Below, one piece after another: positions 1-10,200 of a DNA stretch of 64,000 nucleotides. Source of the DNA: Arsenophonus sp031446125. Lineage in GTDB: Bacteria > Pseudomonadota > Gammaproteobacteria > Enterobacterales > Enterobacteriaceae. The position numbers and the translations under genes are program-made. The notes below the pieces were generated by a model. It was not told the origin of the DNA, ran no database searches, and was given only the letters and a program-made list of their open reading frames with translations. Numbering within the stretch: the first letter of the stretch is position 1; every line of letters starts with the position of its first letter. Location of the stretch: contig CP132909.1 of NCBI GenBank assembly GCA_031446125.1, forward strand, positions 558,001-622,000, given 5' to 3'.

Positions 1-369
1 TAGTTTAGTTAAACCACTTAATACAAAATTTTTATCTAAGTTAGAATATAAATCAATATTTTTTGTTTTTATTTCATTCACAACACCTCGTCTTAATGCG
101 GCTGCAAAACAAATATGTAATGTACATCCTGTTTTTTCCATTATTGTTTTCCATCCACTGAGTAAATTAAATTCATCACCAGCTGGCAAATTTAATTTAT
201 TGCCATTATAAACTCCATCTTGATAAAAAAATACTGTTTTAAGTGTATTTCCACTAACAAATAAACCGTTTGCAAATTGCCAAGCATTGGTAGCTGTCTG
301 TGTGCCATATGGCGCGCCAGTAACTAATAAACAATAAGTTAGCCTTTTTTTATTAAAAAAAACACTCAT
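1..369 (-). CDS. tusD: TusD, sulfurtransferase subunit (5' part; runs off the left edge)
   Basis: The first 123 codons of TusD are present; the gene continues beyond base 1. TusD is part of the TusBCD complex, which takes sulfur from TusA and passes it through TusE to MnmA for 2-thiolation of U34 in tRNA Lys, Glu and Gln. The translation reads YGTQTATNAWQFANG, then FFYQDGVYN, then HICFAAALRRGV. This matches the DsrE-fold family closely. The cysteine at residue 87 sits where E. coli TusD has its sulfur-carrying Cys78. The only in-frame ATG gives an N-terminus about 8 residues longer than in E. coli; no good ribosome site is seen. tusC and tusB would be expected just outside the window. In E. 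coli tusBCD lies near rpsL-fusA, not ligA, so this neighbourhood is rearranged. Confidence 0.9.
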   Translation of the reverse strand, partial: MSVFFNKKRLTYCLLVTGAPYGTQTATNAWQFANGLFVSGNTLKTVFFYQDGVYNGNKLNLPAGDEFNLLSGWKTIMEKTGCTLHICFAAALRRGVVNEIKTKNIDLYSNLDKNFVLSGLTKL

Positions 370-1301
370 TTTAAACTCATCAGAAACAATATTGATTCAA
401 ATAAAAATTAAATAATGAATTATATAATATTATTTTAAAAAAAATGGATCCTACTATAGTAAATAGTATTTTATAATAAAAAACAATAAAATAAAAATAT
501 CAGATAAAAAATTATCAAAAATATTAAAAATTATATTTATGACATACTAATATTTAATTATTCATATAAATAAAATATGGATTGACATTTTGATAAATAC
601 ATTTTAAAAAAAATATTTGTATAAGATTTTCTATTAACAATAACTTTACTTTTTTAAAAATAATTTTAAATGTATTAGTTAATATTTTATATCATCATTT
701 ACTCAATTAAGAATACTTTATGTTGTAATATTATGTAAATTTTATAAATAAAAACATAAAAAATTATACCTAATTTTATGATTTATGAAAAAATATTATA
801 AAAAAATAATAAAAATACATAAAATAAAGAATAAAAAATAAACTAAAAAAAATTTAATCTAAAATATTTATTGCTCTTTTAAAAAAACTATAATATCAAA
901 AAATAATATATATATTTTCTATTGATAAAATGCAATGAATATCAAGTAAAAATTATTAAAAATAAATAATATATAAGAAAAAAAATCAAGAATTAATAAA
1001 AATCTGAATACATTAATATCGGTTATCAACTACATTTAATTTTATCGTATATAAAACTCAATTTAATTATATTTTAATTTAAAATCCAAAAAAAAATCAA
1101 AATTTTATTAAATTAATTTTATTTTCAAAACTATAAATTAAATTCAATAATTTTAATTATGAAACTATTACGCATAACTTTAAGAATATTTTTTGCAAAA
1201 AAATAGTTTCAAAAAATATCTAACAAATTATTTACAAATAACTGAAAGAATAATACTAAATCGCTTGTTTATCTTATTGCTTATTTAAAAGCACTCAATT
1301 A
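370..1301. other. Spacer tusD/ligA, no gene seen
   Basis: This 0.9 kb is almost pure A/T with stops in all frames. I see no tRNA-like or other GC-richer island and no ORF with family similarity. A TTGACA hexamer near 583 has no plausible -10 partner and no gene downstream. It is probably an eroded gene or genes. Confidence 0.6.
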
Positions 1302-3329
1302 TTATTTTTCTTTAAATAATTTTATACATTCATTCTCATTTAAAATTTTTATTCCTAAATTGTTTGCTTGCTCAAATTTTGAACCATAATTTTTTCCAAA
1401 AATTACAAAATCAGTTTTTTTAGAAACATTTTCCATAACTTTAGCACCAAAAAAAATTAATTTATTTCTTAATTGTTCACGTGTTAAAAAATTAAATTTT
1501 CCTGTTAAAACTATGTTCTTTCCTAAAAATTTGATATTTTCTTTTTTTATAATTTTATCTTTTTTAATGTTTCTTTCTGAAAAATTAATACCAATTTTAT
1601 ATACTAACTCATCAACAATATTGCGATTTTTCTTGTCACAAAAAAAATTTATAATATTTTTAGCGACTGTTTCTCCAACATCCTGCACTTTTTTTAGTGA
1701 TTTCATATCTGCTTTTATTATTAAATCTAATGAATTATAATAATCAGCTAAATTATTAGCTGTAACTAAACCAACTTCTTGAATACCTAAAGCATAAATA
1801 AAACGTGCCAATGTAGTTCTTTTAGATTTATGCAGAGAATCAATTAAATTTCTTTGAGATTTTAAACCTATACGTGTTAATTTTGATAATATTTCAAAAT
1901 TTAAATAATAAAGATCAACAACTGTATTTATATAATTTTTGTCAACAAGTTGATTAATAATTTTTTCTCCAATACCTCTAATATTCATAGCGCTACGTGA
2001 AACAAAGTGCCTCAATGTTCTTTTACGTTGTGCAGAACAAATAAGACCAGAAGTGCAACGAATTCTAACCTGAGCTTTAATACGCTCAAGATTTGAACCA
2101 CACTCTGGACAACAAACAGGAAAAATAATTTTTTTAGTATTAATAGGTCTACATGAAGTAACTACATTAATAATTTTAGGAATGACATCACCTGCTCTAC
2201 GAATAACAACGGTATCCCCAATACGTATTTTTAAACGTTTTATTTCATCAGCATTATGAAGCGTTGCATTAGTAATCATAACACCAGAAATTTCAACAGG
2301 TTCTAATCTAGCAATTGGTGTAATAATACCTGTACGTCCAACTTGAAACTGCACATCATTTAATACAGTCATTTCTTCTTGAGGAGGAAATTTGAATGCT
2401 ATAGCCCAACGGGGGGCTCGAGAGATAAATCCAATTTTTTTTTGTAATGTAAATGAATCTACCTTAATTACTATACCATCAATATCAAAACCCAAACCTA
2501 CACGAATATTTAACATGTGATTATAATAATCTAAAACCTCTTGACTATTTTGACAAAATTTTATTTTATCACTAATTGGTAATCCCCATCTTTTAAATTG
2601 CATTAAAGATGCATATTGACTTTTGAGCAATACATTTCCAAAAAATGTACCAAAACTATAACAAAAAAAATGCAATGTTCTTTTAGAAGTAATACTTGTA
2701 TCAAGATGACGCAATGAACCAGCCGCAGCATTTCTTGGATTAGAGAATCTTTTTTTATGACGTTCTTCTTCTTGATTTAATTTTTCAAAACTTTTATGCG
2801 TCATAAAAACTTCACCACGAATTTCAATAAGTTCAGGAATATTTTCACCTTTTAAATACATTGGAATAGATACTATTTTACGAACATTATCAGTAATATT
2901 TTCACCTATTTTACCATCACCACGTGTTGCTGCTTGTATGAGTTTACCATTTTTATATATTAAACTAACCGCTACACCATCTAATTTAGGTTCACAACAA
3001 AAGCTTAATTGAATATTATTTTGTAAATATGAATGCACTCTTTTATTAAAAGCTAAATAATTTTTTTTATCAAAAACATTATCTAATGATAACATAGGCA
3101 TTTCATGATGTACTTTTTTAAAAGATTTCAAAGGTAAAGCTCCTACACATTGCGTAGGAGAATCACTGGTAATAAATTCTGGATATAACGACTCTAATTG
3201 TTTTAATTCTTCCATCATTTTATCATATTTTTTATCAGATATTATTGGTTGGGCTAATACATGATAATTATATGCATGATTAAGTAACTGTTTTTTTAAG
3301 ATTCTAATTTTTTTTTTATTATTTATCAT
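1302..3329 (-). CDS. ligA: NAD-dependent DNA ligase
   Basis: LigA seals nicks in DNA using NAD+, joining Okazaki fragments and finishing repair. The protein has 675 residues (E. coli 671) and all domains in order: the NAD-binding Ia region, the adenylation domain with KLDG (Lys115 is the AMP-accepting residue, same number as in E. coli), the OB fold, a four-Cys zinc finger (CCPECGSN ... RCTSGLICSAQ), HhH repeats, and a C-terminal BRCT domain starting around FLGKNIVLTGKF. The ATG start aligns with the E. coli N-terminus; no clear ribosome site. In E. coli zipA lies immediately upstream on the same strand; here that slot is empty. The region just upstream carries an 18-bp tandem repeat. Confidence 0.97.
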   Translation of the reverse strand: MINNKKKIRILKKQLLNHAYNYHVLAQPIISDKKYDKMMEELKQLESLYPEFITSDSPTQCVGALPLKSFKKVHHEMPMLSLDNVFDKKNYLAFNKRVHSYLQNNIQLSFCCEPKLDGVAVSLIYKNGKLIQAATRGDGKIGENITDNVRKIVSIPMYLKGENIPELIEIRGEVFMTHKSFEKLNQEEERHKKRFSNPRNAAAGSLRHLDTSITSKRTLHFFCYSFGTFFGNVLLKSQYASLMQFKRWGLPISDKIKFCQNSQEVLDYYNHMLNIRVGLGFDIDGIVIKVDSFTLQKKIGFISRAPRWAIAFKFPPQEEMTVLNDVQFQVGRTGIITPIARLEPVEISGVMITNATLHNADEIKRLKIRIGDTVVIRRAGDVIPKIINVVTSCRPINTKKIIFPVCCPECGSNLERIKAQVRIRCTSGLICSAQRKRTLRHFVSRSAMNIRGIGEKIINQLVDKNYINTVVDLYYLNFEILSKLTRIGLKSQRNLIDSLHKSKRTTLARFIYALGIQEVGLVTANNLADYYNSLDLIIKADMKSLKKVQDVGETVAKNIINFFCDKKNRNIVDELVYKIGINFSERNIKKDKIIKKENIKFLGKNIVLTGKFNFLTREQLRNKLIFFGAKVMENVSKKTDFVIFGKNYGSKFEQANNLGIKILNENECIKLFKEK

Positions 3330-3424
3330 AAGAAATATTTTGAAATAAAAGATAAAAAATCTATTTTATATTACTAAACTTGCATCAAATCATTATACAA
3401 AAACTTCAATCAATATACTAATAC

Positions 3425-3466
3425 GTATATACTTATAGATTAGTATATACTTATAAATTAGTATAT
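3425..3466. repeat. 18-bp tandem repeat, about 2.3 copies, upstream of ligA
   Basis: The unit GTATATACTTATARATTA occurs at 3425-3442 and 3443-3460, differing at one base, and a third partial copy begins at 3461. The first copy is preceded by ATATACTAA, which pairs with TTAGTATAT inside the array. It lies about 95-140 bp upstream of the ligA start, so it may overlap the ligA promoter region. It could equally be slippage in A/T spacer. Confidence 0.6.
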
Positions 3467-4397
3467 TTAAAATAAGAATATAATTATTTTTATGTGATCA
3501 ATTTATGATTTTTCTTTTGGTAGTCATAAAAATAGTAATATTGTATAAAACTTATAAAACATTAATTAGATATGTAACTTCCAATTATCATATACGCAGG
3601 TAATATCATAAATACATGATAAACAATACCAGAGAATTGTGAACTGAAATATTATTTTTATATCAAAAAAATCTAATTTATGTTTCTTTCTAATTAAATT
3701 TTAATAATACAATTCTAGAAAATCACTATCACTATAAAATATTTAACCTTAAATTAAAATAATAAAAAAAACAATTTTAAAAAAATAGCGATTTAATGCT
3801 TTTAAGCTTTTACAGTAACTAGATATAAAAAAACTTCTTTTATTATCTAAAGAACTTTTTTATCACACTATGTGCAAATTATTAATCTTTTAAAATTTAT
3901 TTTTTGTACTTTTGAAAATTCATTCTTTTTTTTATATCATTCTTTTTTAAAAGTTCATACGATTTTTATCTTTATAGAAAAGATACACAATATTTATTTT
4001 TGAGTTGTATCTTGGAATCTTTATACATAAAAATTCTATTATTAACGTTTATTTTTATTAGATAATTGATATATTTTACTTCATAATTTTTTATGATACT
4101 TACTGAAGTATTCACTATAAATTCCTATTACTATATATTGTGATATAAAAATATAAATCAATTCCATCATTACTAGCATCTTTAAAAAAAAGATCTTTTA
4201 AAAAAAATGTTATAGTTACTTGTAAAAAAACTAAATACTCTTAATAATTTATCTATATATTATATAATATTACAATTATTATAAGCAGAAAAATACCAAT
4301 TTGTAATTATTGCTAATATTACTAAAATATAAATATTCTTCTTTTTTATATACTTTTTATATTATTATTAATAATCATTCAAGATGCTTATAAAAAG

Positions 4398-4417
4398 ATC
4401 ACTACTAAAGTAGTGAT
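4398..4417 (-). terminator. Isolated hairpin, terminator-like on the minus strand
   Basis: A perfect 8-bp stem, ATCACTAC/GTAGTGAT, with loop TAAA. It is richer in G/C than its surroundings. Read on the minus strand it is followed by CTTTTTAT, as in an intrinsic terminator. No gene now lies upstream of it on that strand, so if real it is a relic. Confidence 0.3.
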
Positions 4418-5450
4418 ACAAAAAATATAAAAAAATTATTTAAATAAAAAATACAATTAGTTATTTTTTTTAGTTTTTAAAAAGTAAAATTTAAATTAAT
4501 TTGAAAACTGTTAAACTAAAATGAATAAATATACTTTAAATATTTAAATAAAAAATAAATAAAAATAATCACCTAACATTAAAAAACATTACATTACAAT
4601 TTAACTTGATAATATTTTATATAATAAAACAATATTAACATAAAAAATATATAATTCTTCTATTTTCAATTTAAAAAATTACTAATTTTTCATATGCTAA
4701 TTTTAAAAAATTTTATAAAATCAAGAAAACTATATTTTAATCATACATAATATATTTATATAAAAATTAATTTTTTAATATTCAATGGAATCACACTCAT
4801 CCTTGAAAAATATTTTTTAATTTTAACTGAAAATTGCAAAAAAACTGCATTAACATTTTATAAAAAAAGTATATTTACTGTACTTAATATTATTACTTTA
4901 TTTATATAAAAACAAAAAATTACATTTTTTTATTTAAAAAATACTATTTCTTCTATGAAGAAATTTTATATTCTTATTTTTTATATCCATCATTAATGAA
5001 TAATCTTATTGATATAGATTAGAGATAATAATTATATTAATATTAAATGTTTAAAAAATATTTTTTCTATTTTTAGCAAAAATATCTAAAAATAATCATT
5101 ATATAATATTTAACTTTTATTTTATTTAATTTTTTTAAAAAATAATAAAGAAAAAAAATTTTATTTTACAATAAAATAATTATTACTGTAATTGTTTTTC
5201 TTTAAGAAATACTATTAACAGAAATATCAAAAAACAAAAAAACCATTTTTATGTTTTTTCTAAAAAAAACCTGAAAATAATATTTATATTCATTTAATTA
5301 ACCTAATAAGCAACTTCTTTAATTATGTTTTTATAAAAATATCATTGAAATAAAAATATACTAATATATAAGTATATAAAAATATTTATTAATAATGTTT
5401 TTTGGAACAAATTTTTGCAAAATTATATACAATTAAATATATATTATCTT

Positions 5451-5484
5451 AAGTAATATTTTTAAAAAATATTACTTTTTTATC
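5451..5484 (+). terminator. Orphan intrinsic terminator, possibly from a lost cysK
   Basis: Stem AAGTAATATT / AATATTACTT, 10 bp with a short A/T loop (longer if the T/A bases are paired), followed at once by a run of T. Reading plus, this is a classical intrinsic terminator shape, but no gene precedes it. In E. coli cysK lies upstream of ptsH on this strand, so it may be the fossil cysK terminator. Confidence 0.45.
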
Positions 5485-6215
5485 TTATACAAAAACAGTT
5501 TTTTAGATCTGCAAAAAAATTGATAAAAAATAATTTTTTAGAAATAAAATATAGAAAATTATATACGAATTATACAAAAGGATAATGATATTTAGATCTT
5601 AAAAATAATTATTCAAAAATAAAAGATTTATTTTTGAAACTTTTTATTATAAATAATTTAATAATTAATAAAATAATAATTATAAAGATTATGAACAACA
5701 AAACATATTTTTATAATACATGTTACATATATAATGTATATGCAAATTAAAAATAATGCAATTCTAACATTATTATTACAGTTTAAATAAAATTGATATT
5801 CTTAAGTAAGAAACAATATTTTTAATATATATTAAGCATTATATATTATAAAAAAAACATCTTTTTAAAAAAACAAAAAAAATAATATTTTTAAAAAATA
5901 TCACTTATAAAAAATTTGATATATTTTATATTTTAAATGTAATTTAACTGTATGTTAAAATCATCTTCTAAAATCATGTTGAATATTTAAAATATTTTGT
6001 ATTTTAATAATAAGAATTAAAAAAAATATTTAAAATAAAGAAAAGAAATTATAATATTTGTATATAATTTTAATATTCATAACATATATGTTTGATAATA
6101 GAAAAAAACTGTTCTCGTATTTTCTTAGAAAAGCAGTACGCAAATTCAGATTTTTTTACTCAAAATATGTTATATTACCAAAAAAACATATTAAATTTTT
6201 TGAGGGGAAAATAAT

Positions 6216-6473
6216 ATGTTCCAACAAAAAGTCATCATAACCGCATCTCATGGTTTGCATACTCGTCCTGCATCTCAGTTTGTTAAAGAAGCCAAAAATT
6301 TCTCTTCTGAAATTACGTTAAAACTTGGTGATAAATCCGCAAGTGCCAAAAGTTTATTTAAATTACAAACACTAGGGTTAAGTCAGGGAGCCGTTGTCAC
6401 TATATCAGCAGAAGGTGAAGATGAAAAACAAGCAGTAGAACATCTAGTAAAAGTTATGGCTACATTAGAATAA
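6216..6473 (+). CDS. ptsH: HPr, phosphocarrier protein of the PTS
   Basis: HPr is the small cytoplasmic carrier that takes phosphate from Enzyme I and passes it to sugar-specific IIA domains. The 85 residues match the E. coli length. The active histidine is His15 in SHGLHTRPA, and Ser46 stands in the conserved SAKSLFKLQ segment. The protein is close to the E. coli sequence almost throughout. The start is fixed by GAGGGG about 8 bases upstream of the ATG. First gene of ptsH-ptsI-crr. The 152-bp gap to ptsI is longer than usual and holds an A/T-only inverted repeat. Confidence 0.97.
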   Translation: MFQQKVIITASHGLHTRPASQFVKEAKNFSSEITLKLGDKSASAKSLFKLQTLGLSQGAVVTISAEGEDEKQAVEHLVKVMATLE

Positions 6474-6503
6474 ATACAAAAAAATGTTATAGGATAAAAT
6501 CAA

Positions 6504-6528
6504 TTTTTTAATTTATAAATTAAAAAAA
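6504..6528. repeat. A/T inverted repeat between ptsH and ptsI
   Basis: TTTTTTAATTT and AATTAAAAAA can pair around a short ATA loop, some 30 bp after the ptsH stop. It contains no G or C, so the hairpin would be weak. It might lower readthrough into ptsI or be a product of A/T bias. Confidence 0.25.
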
Positions 6529-6625
6529 TATTAAAACACAGGATCTATATTTAACTATTAATTTTACAAAAATAATCCTATGAGCTAAATATTATCCGCC
6601 CATTGTTAATAAGGTAAGAATATTT

Positions 6626-8335
6626 ATGATTTTAGGAATTTCAGTATCACCAGGTATCGCCTTCGGAAAAGCATTAATTCTGAAAGAGGAATTAATTATT
6701 GGCAATCAAAAAAAAATTACTGATAACCAAATTAACAATGAAATTAATCGATTTATTATTGGACGAAAAAAAGCAGTAAAACAATTAAAAAATATAAAAA
6801 AAATAGCTGAAAAAAAAATAGGTGAAGAAAAAGCAGAAATATTTGAAGGTCATATCATGTTACTAGAAGATGAAGAACTAGAACAGGAAATTTTTTCTTT
6901 AATAAAAAAAGAACACAGAACAGCAGATTCAGCAACTCAAAAAGTTATTGAAGAACAAGCAATGGCATTAGAAGAATTAAATGATGCTTACTTAAAAGAA
7001 CGTGCTACTGATGTTAGAGATATTGGTACACGTTTATTAAAAAATATTTTAGGCTTACCCATTATTGATCTAAGTACAATTACTGAAGAAATCATTTTGG
7101 TTGCTAATGATCTTACTCCTTCTCAAACAGCACAATTAAATTTTAAAAAAGTACTAGGCTTTATTATTGATTTAGGAGGAAAAACCTCACACACTTCAAT
7201 CATGGCAAAATCTTTAGAAATTCCTGCTATCGTTGGTACAACTAATGCCACAAAACAAATTAAACAAAATGATTATATTATATTAGATGCAATCAATAAT
7301 CATATTTATAAAAATCCATCTAAAAATCAAATTAACAAATTAAAAAATATCAAAAAAAAATATTTATCTGAAAAAAATGAATTAAAAAAATTTAAAAACC
7401 TACCAGCTATTACTCTAGATGGACATCAAGTAGAAGTTTGTACTAACATTAGCAATATTTATGATATCAATAATAGTGAATGCATTGGTCTATATCGAAC
7501 TGAATTTTTATTTATGAACCGTAATACTTTACCAACAGAAGAAGAACAATTTCAAACCTATAAAACAATAGCAGAAACTGTATATCCAAAAACCATTATT
7601 ATTCGTACAATGGATATTGGAGGTGACAAAAATCTTCCTTATATGAATCTACCAAAAGAAGAAAACCCTTTTCTCGGTTGGAGAGCTATTCGTATTTCTC
7701 TAGATCGCAAGGAAATTCTTCATGCTCAATTGCGGGCTATATTAAGAGCTTCTATATTTGGTCAATTACGTATTATGTTTCCAATGGTGATTTCTGTAGA
7801 AGAAATTAGAAGTTTAAAAAAAGAGTTACAAATCCTTAAAAATCAATTAATTAAAGAAAAAATAGCATTTAATAAAGAAATTGAAATAGGAATCATGATT
7901 GAAACACCAGCAGCAGCAATTATGTCAAATCACTTAGCAAAAGAAGTTGATTTTTTTAGTATTGGTACTAATGATTTAACTCAATACACATTAGCAGTAG
8001 ATCGTGGAAATAAACTGATTTCAAATTTATATAATCCAATGTCTCCTTCTGTGTTAAAATTAATAAAAACAGTCATTGACGCTGCGCATGCAGAAGGTAA
8101 ATGGACCGGCATGTGTGGTGAACTAGCCGGTGATGAACGGGCTACATTACTACTACTGGGAATGGGATTAGATGAATTTAGTATGAATACTATTTCAATT
8201 CCAAAAATAAAGAAAATTATTAGAAATGTAAAATTCAAAGATACAAAAAAATTGGCTAAAGAAGCACTGAAGCAAGCAACAGCAAAAGAACTAATGGATG
8301 TTATTCAAATATTTATAAAAAATCATATACCATAA
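6626..8335 (+). CDS. ptsI: Enzyme I of the PTS (phosphoenolpyruvate-protein phosphotransferase)
   Basis: Enzyme I autophosphorylates with PEP and phosphorylates HPr, the first step of PTS sugar uptake. There are 569 residues (E. coli 575). The N-terminal HPr-binding and phosphohistidine domain carries His189 in GGKTSHTS, at the E. coli position. The C-terminal PEP-binding barrel shows RTMDIGGDKNLPY, EENPFLGWRAIR, FFSIGTNDLTQY and the catalytic GMCGELAGDE motif. The start MILGISVSPGIAFGKAL aligns with E. coli and has AAGGTAAG upstream. The gene is intact with no frameshift. It is followed by crr after 50 bp, so all three are probably one transcript. Confidence 0.97.
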   Translation: MILGISVSPGIAFGKALILKEELIIGNQKKITDNQINNEINRFIIGRKKAVKQLKNIKKIAEKKIGEEKAEIFEGHIMLLEDEELEQEIFSLIKKEHRTADSATQKVIEEQAMALEELNDAYLKERATDVRDIGTRLLKNILGLPIIDLSTITEEIILVANDLTPSQTAQLNFKKVLGFIIDLGGKTSHTSIMAKSLEIPAIVGTTNATKQIKQNDYIILDAINNHIYKNPSKNQINKLKNIKKKYLSEKNELKKFKNLPAITLDGHQVEVCTNISNIYDINNSECIGLYRTEFLFMNRNTLPTEEEQFQTYKTIAETVYPKTIIIRTMDIGGDKNLPYMNLPKEENPFLGWRAIRISLDRKEILHAQLRAILRASIFGQLRIMFPMVISVEEIRSLKKELQILKNQLIKEKIAFNKEIEIGIMIETPAAAIMSNHLAKEVDFFSIGTNDLTQYTLAVDRGNKLISNLYNPMSPSVLKLIKTVIDAAHAEGKWTGMCGELAGDERATLLLLGMGLDEFSMNTISIPKIKKIIRNVKFKDTKKLAKEALKQATAKELMDVIQIFIKNHIP

Positions 8336-8385
8336 TTAGATTCTTCATCTAAACTAATTTTAATAAAAATAACAAAGGAAAAATA

Positions 8386-8889
8386 ATGAGTATATTCAAT
8401 AAAGTTAAATCACTCGTTTTAGAAAATAAAAATAATGTTATTAATATTATTGCACCGATTTCAGGTCAAATTATTAACATAGAAGATGTTCCAGATGTTG
8501 TTTTTTCAGAAAAAATTGTTGGAGATGGAATTGCTATTAATCCATCTGGTAATAAAATTGTAGCTCCTATCAATGGAACTATCAGTAAAATCTTTGAAAC
8601 AAACCATGCATTTTCTATGAAATCAGATAGTGGTATCGAATTGTTTGTACATTTTGGTATTGATACTATTGAACTAAAAAGTGAAGGATTTTCTCGAATA
8701 GCAAAAGAAGGACAAAAAGTAAAAATAGGTGATTTAATAATAAAATTTGATCTTCTTTTATTGAAAAAAAAGGCAAAATCTACATTAACACCCGTAATTA
8801 TTTCTAATATGGATGAAATAAAAGAACTAAAAAAATCCAGCGGATCTATTATTTTAGGAGAAACAATTATCATGAAAATAATAAAATAA
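8386..8889 (+). CDS. crr: EIIA(Glc), glucose-type PTS IIA protein
   Basis: This cytoplasmic IIA protein accepts phosphate from HPr and hands it to a IICB glucose-type permease. In E. coli it also regulates adenylate cyclase and non-PTS permeases. It has 167 residues (E. coli 169). The active His89 lies in ELFVHFGID and the supporting His74 in ETNHAFS. The phosphorylatable face and the C-terminal VISNMDEIKEL segment are conserved. The ribosome site AAAGGA fixes the start. No membrane IIC subunit lies in this window, so the partner sugar transporter is elsewhere or lost. An A/T stem-loop with a T-run follows 17 bp after the stop. Confidence 0.96.
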   Translation: MSIFNKVKSLVLENKNNVINIIAPISGQIINIEDVPDVVFSEKIVGDGIAINPSGNKIVAPINGTISKIFETNHAFSMKSDSGIELFVHFGIDTIELKSEGFSRIAKEGQKVKIGDLIIKFDLLLLKKKAKSTLTPVIISNMDEIKELKKSSGSIILGETIIMKIIK

Positions 8890-10200
8890 TTGCTTTTATA
8901 AAAATAATTATTTATGAAAATAATTTTTTATATGCAACATTATACAAAAAAAACTAATAAATATTTTTATATTTTTTTAAAAAAAATTTTTAAAAAATAA
9001 ATATAGTGATTTTTACCTGATTAATAAATTTGCATTAAATTTTAAATTATTTTATAAGAAAAAACTTCTTATTACACAATTTTTATAATCTTTAAAAAAA
9101 TATCTTTAAAAATTATAAATATTCCCACTGCTTATGATATTAAGTAATTAAATTTTTAAATAATACGTAAAAAATATATACTTTTTAAAAAATATATATT
9201 CAAATGAACCATTAATTTTTATTAATATAATTTTTTAATTTCATATGAGAATATCTTAATTTTTTATCTATCAATAAAAAAAAAGACCAAAAGATATTAC
9301 TATTTAAAACATAAAAAAAAATTACTAAAATAATTTACGTAAAAGAATAATTCTTAAATTTATTTTTTTAATATATCAGAAAAAAATATTCAAAATACAA
9401 TACCCATAAATAAATAAAATCTTAAAAATGTTATAACTTAATAAAATAAATATTATTAATTAAAATAATATTTACTAGATTGATTTAATAAATACATATT
9501 ATTTATATTTAATCTAAGCATTTTATTTATATAAATTTTATTTTTTGATAATTTATAAAAAAAAGCAAAAAAAATTACAAAACTTTCTTTATAATCTTAT
9601 CAAAAAAATATGTTAATACTTTAACACTGTTAAAACCAAAAAAAATATAAAATTTATATCATTTTAGTACATTAATAATATATTTGTAAATAATATGTTT
9701 TAGAAAATGATTTTTACATAAAAATTTAAATTTAACAGAATTAAAATTTATATTTTTTTGATTATTTCAATATACATTTTAAAAACTTTTCATAAATGAT
9801 TAAAATATAATCAAAAATCATTTTTTCTTAATTATTGATATTTAATAAAATACTTATATTTTTACTCCAATGATAAATTATATTTTATAAAATAACAAAT
9901 TGAATTATCGAAAACCAAATTTTTTATATTAATATTCTATATAACTAAAAAAAACAAAATTTTTTCTATTATTACATATAAAATATTCTTATGATATATA
10001 ATTATAAAGATAAAACTAACTAAAAAAAATAAAAGAAGAAAAAACCACTTTTATAAGTATTTATTATAATAAATTTAATTTTTTTATTATTTTATAAAAA
10101 TCATAATCTATATAAAATAATACTTATTAACAAAAACTATATATAAATAATATTCTCTGTATAATTTAAAAAATGTAATTTTATTATCAACAATTTATTT
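8890..10200. other. Spacer crr/hemF, no gene seen
   Basis: 1.3 kb of nearly pure A/T. Apart from the hairpin at 8906-8931 I see no ORF with family similarity, no RNA gene and no GC island. In E. coli crr and hemF are separated by several genes, so most of these have been deleted and the rest eroded. Confidence 0.6.
8906..8931 (+). terminator. Intrinsic terminator of ptsHI-crr
   Basis: Stem AATTATTT / AAATAATT (8 bp) with loop ATGA, followed by TTTTTA, starting 17 bp after the crr stop. The placement at an operon end supports it; the all-A/T stem weakens it. Confidence 0.45.

Larger units (their letters stand above)
3330..6215. other. Long spacer in the zipA-cysZ-cysK slot
   Basis: Nearly 2.9 kb without a recognisable gene lies between ligA and ptsH. 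In E. coli the same interval holds zipA, cysZ and cysK, and those genes plus spacers add up to a similar length, so this is probably a fossil of the three. I could not recognise any residual peptide of them. Inside are a tandem repeat (3425-3466), a GC-containing hairpin (4398-4417) and a terminator-like hairpin (5451-5484). A 60-codon ORF at 6058-6240 runs into ptsH and looks like chance. Confidence 0.6.

Noticed and set aside
582..610. TTGACA promoter-like hexamer
   Set aside because: No matching -10 and no gene downstream on that strand.
3590..3665. Slightly GC-richer stretch, reading FSSQFSGIVYHVFMILPAYM on the minus strand
   Set aside because: Hydrophobic short frame closed by stops on both sides; I could not match it to ZipA, CysZ or CysK or to a tRNA.
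6058..6240. 60-codon plus-strand ORF running into ptsH
   Set aside because: It overlaps the start of ptsH in another frame, has no ribosome site and no family similarity, and has random A/T composition at its start.
8466..8873. 135-codon ORF antisense to crr
   Set aside because: Shadow of crr in an opposite frame; Ser/Ile/Phe-rich with no similarity.
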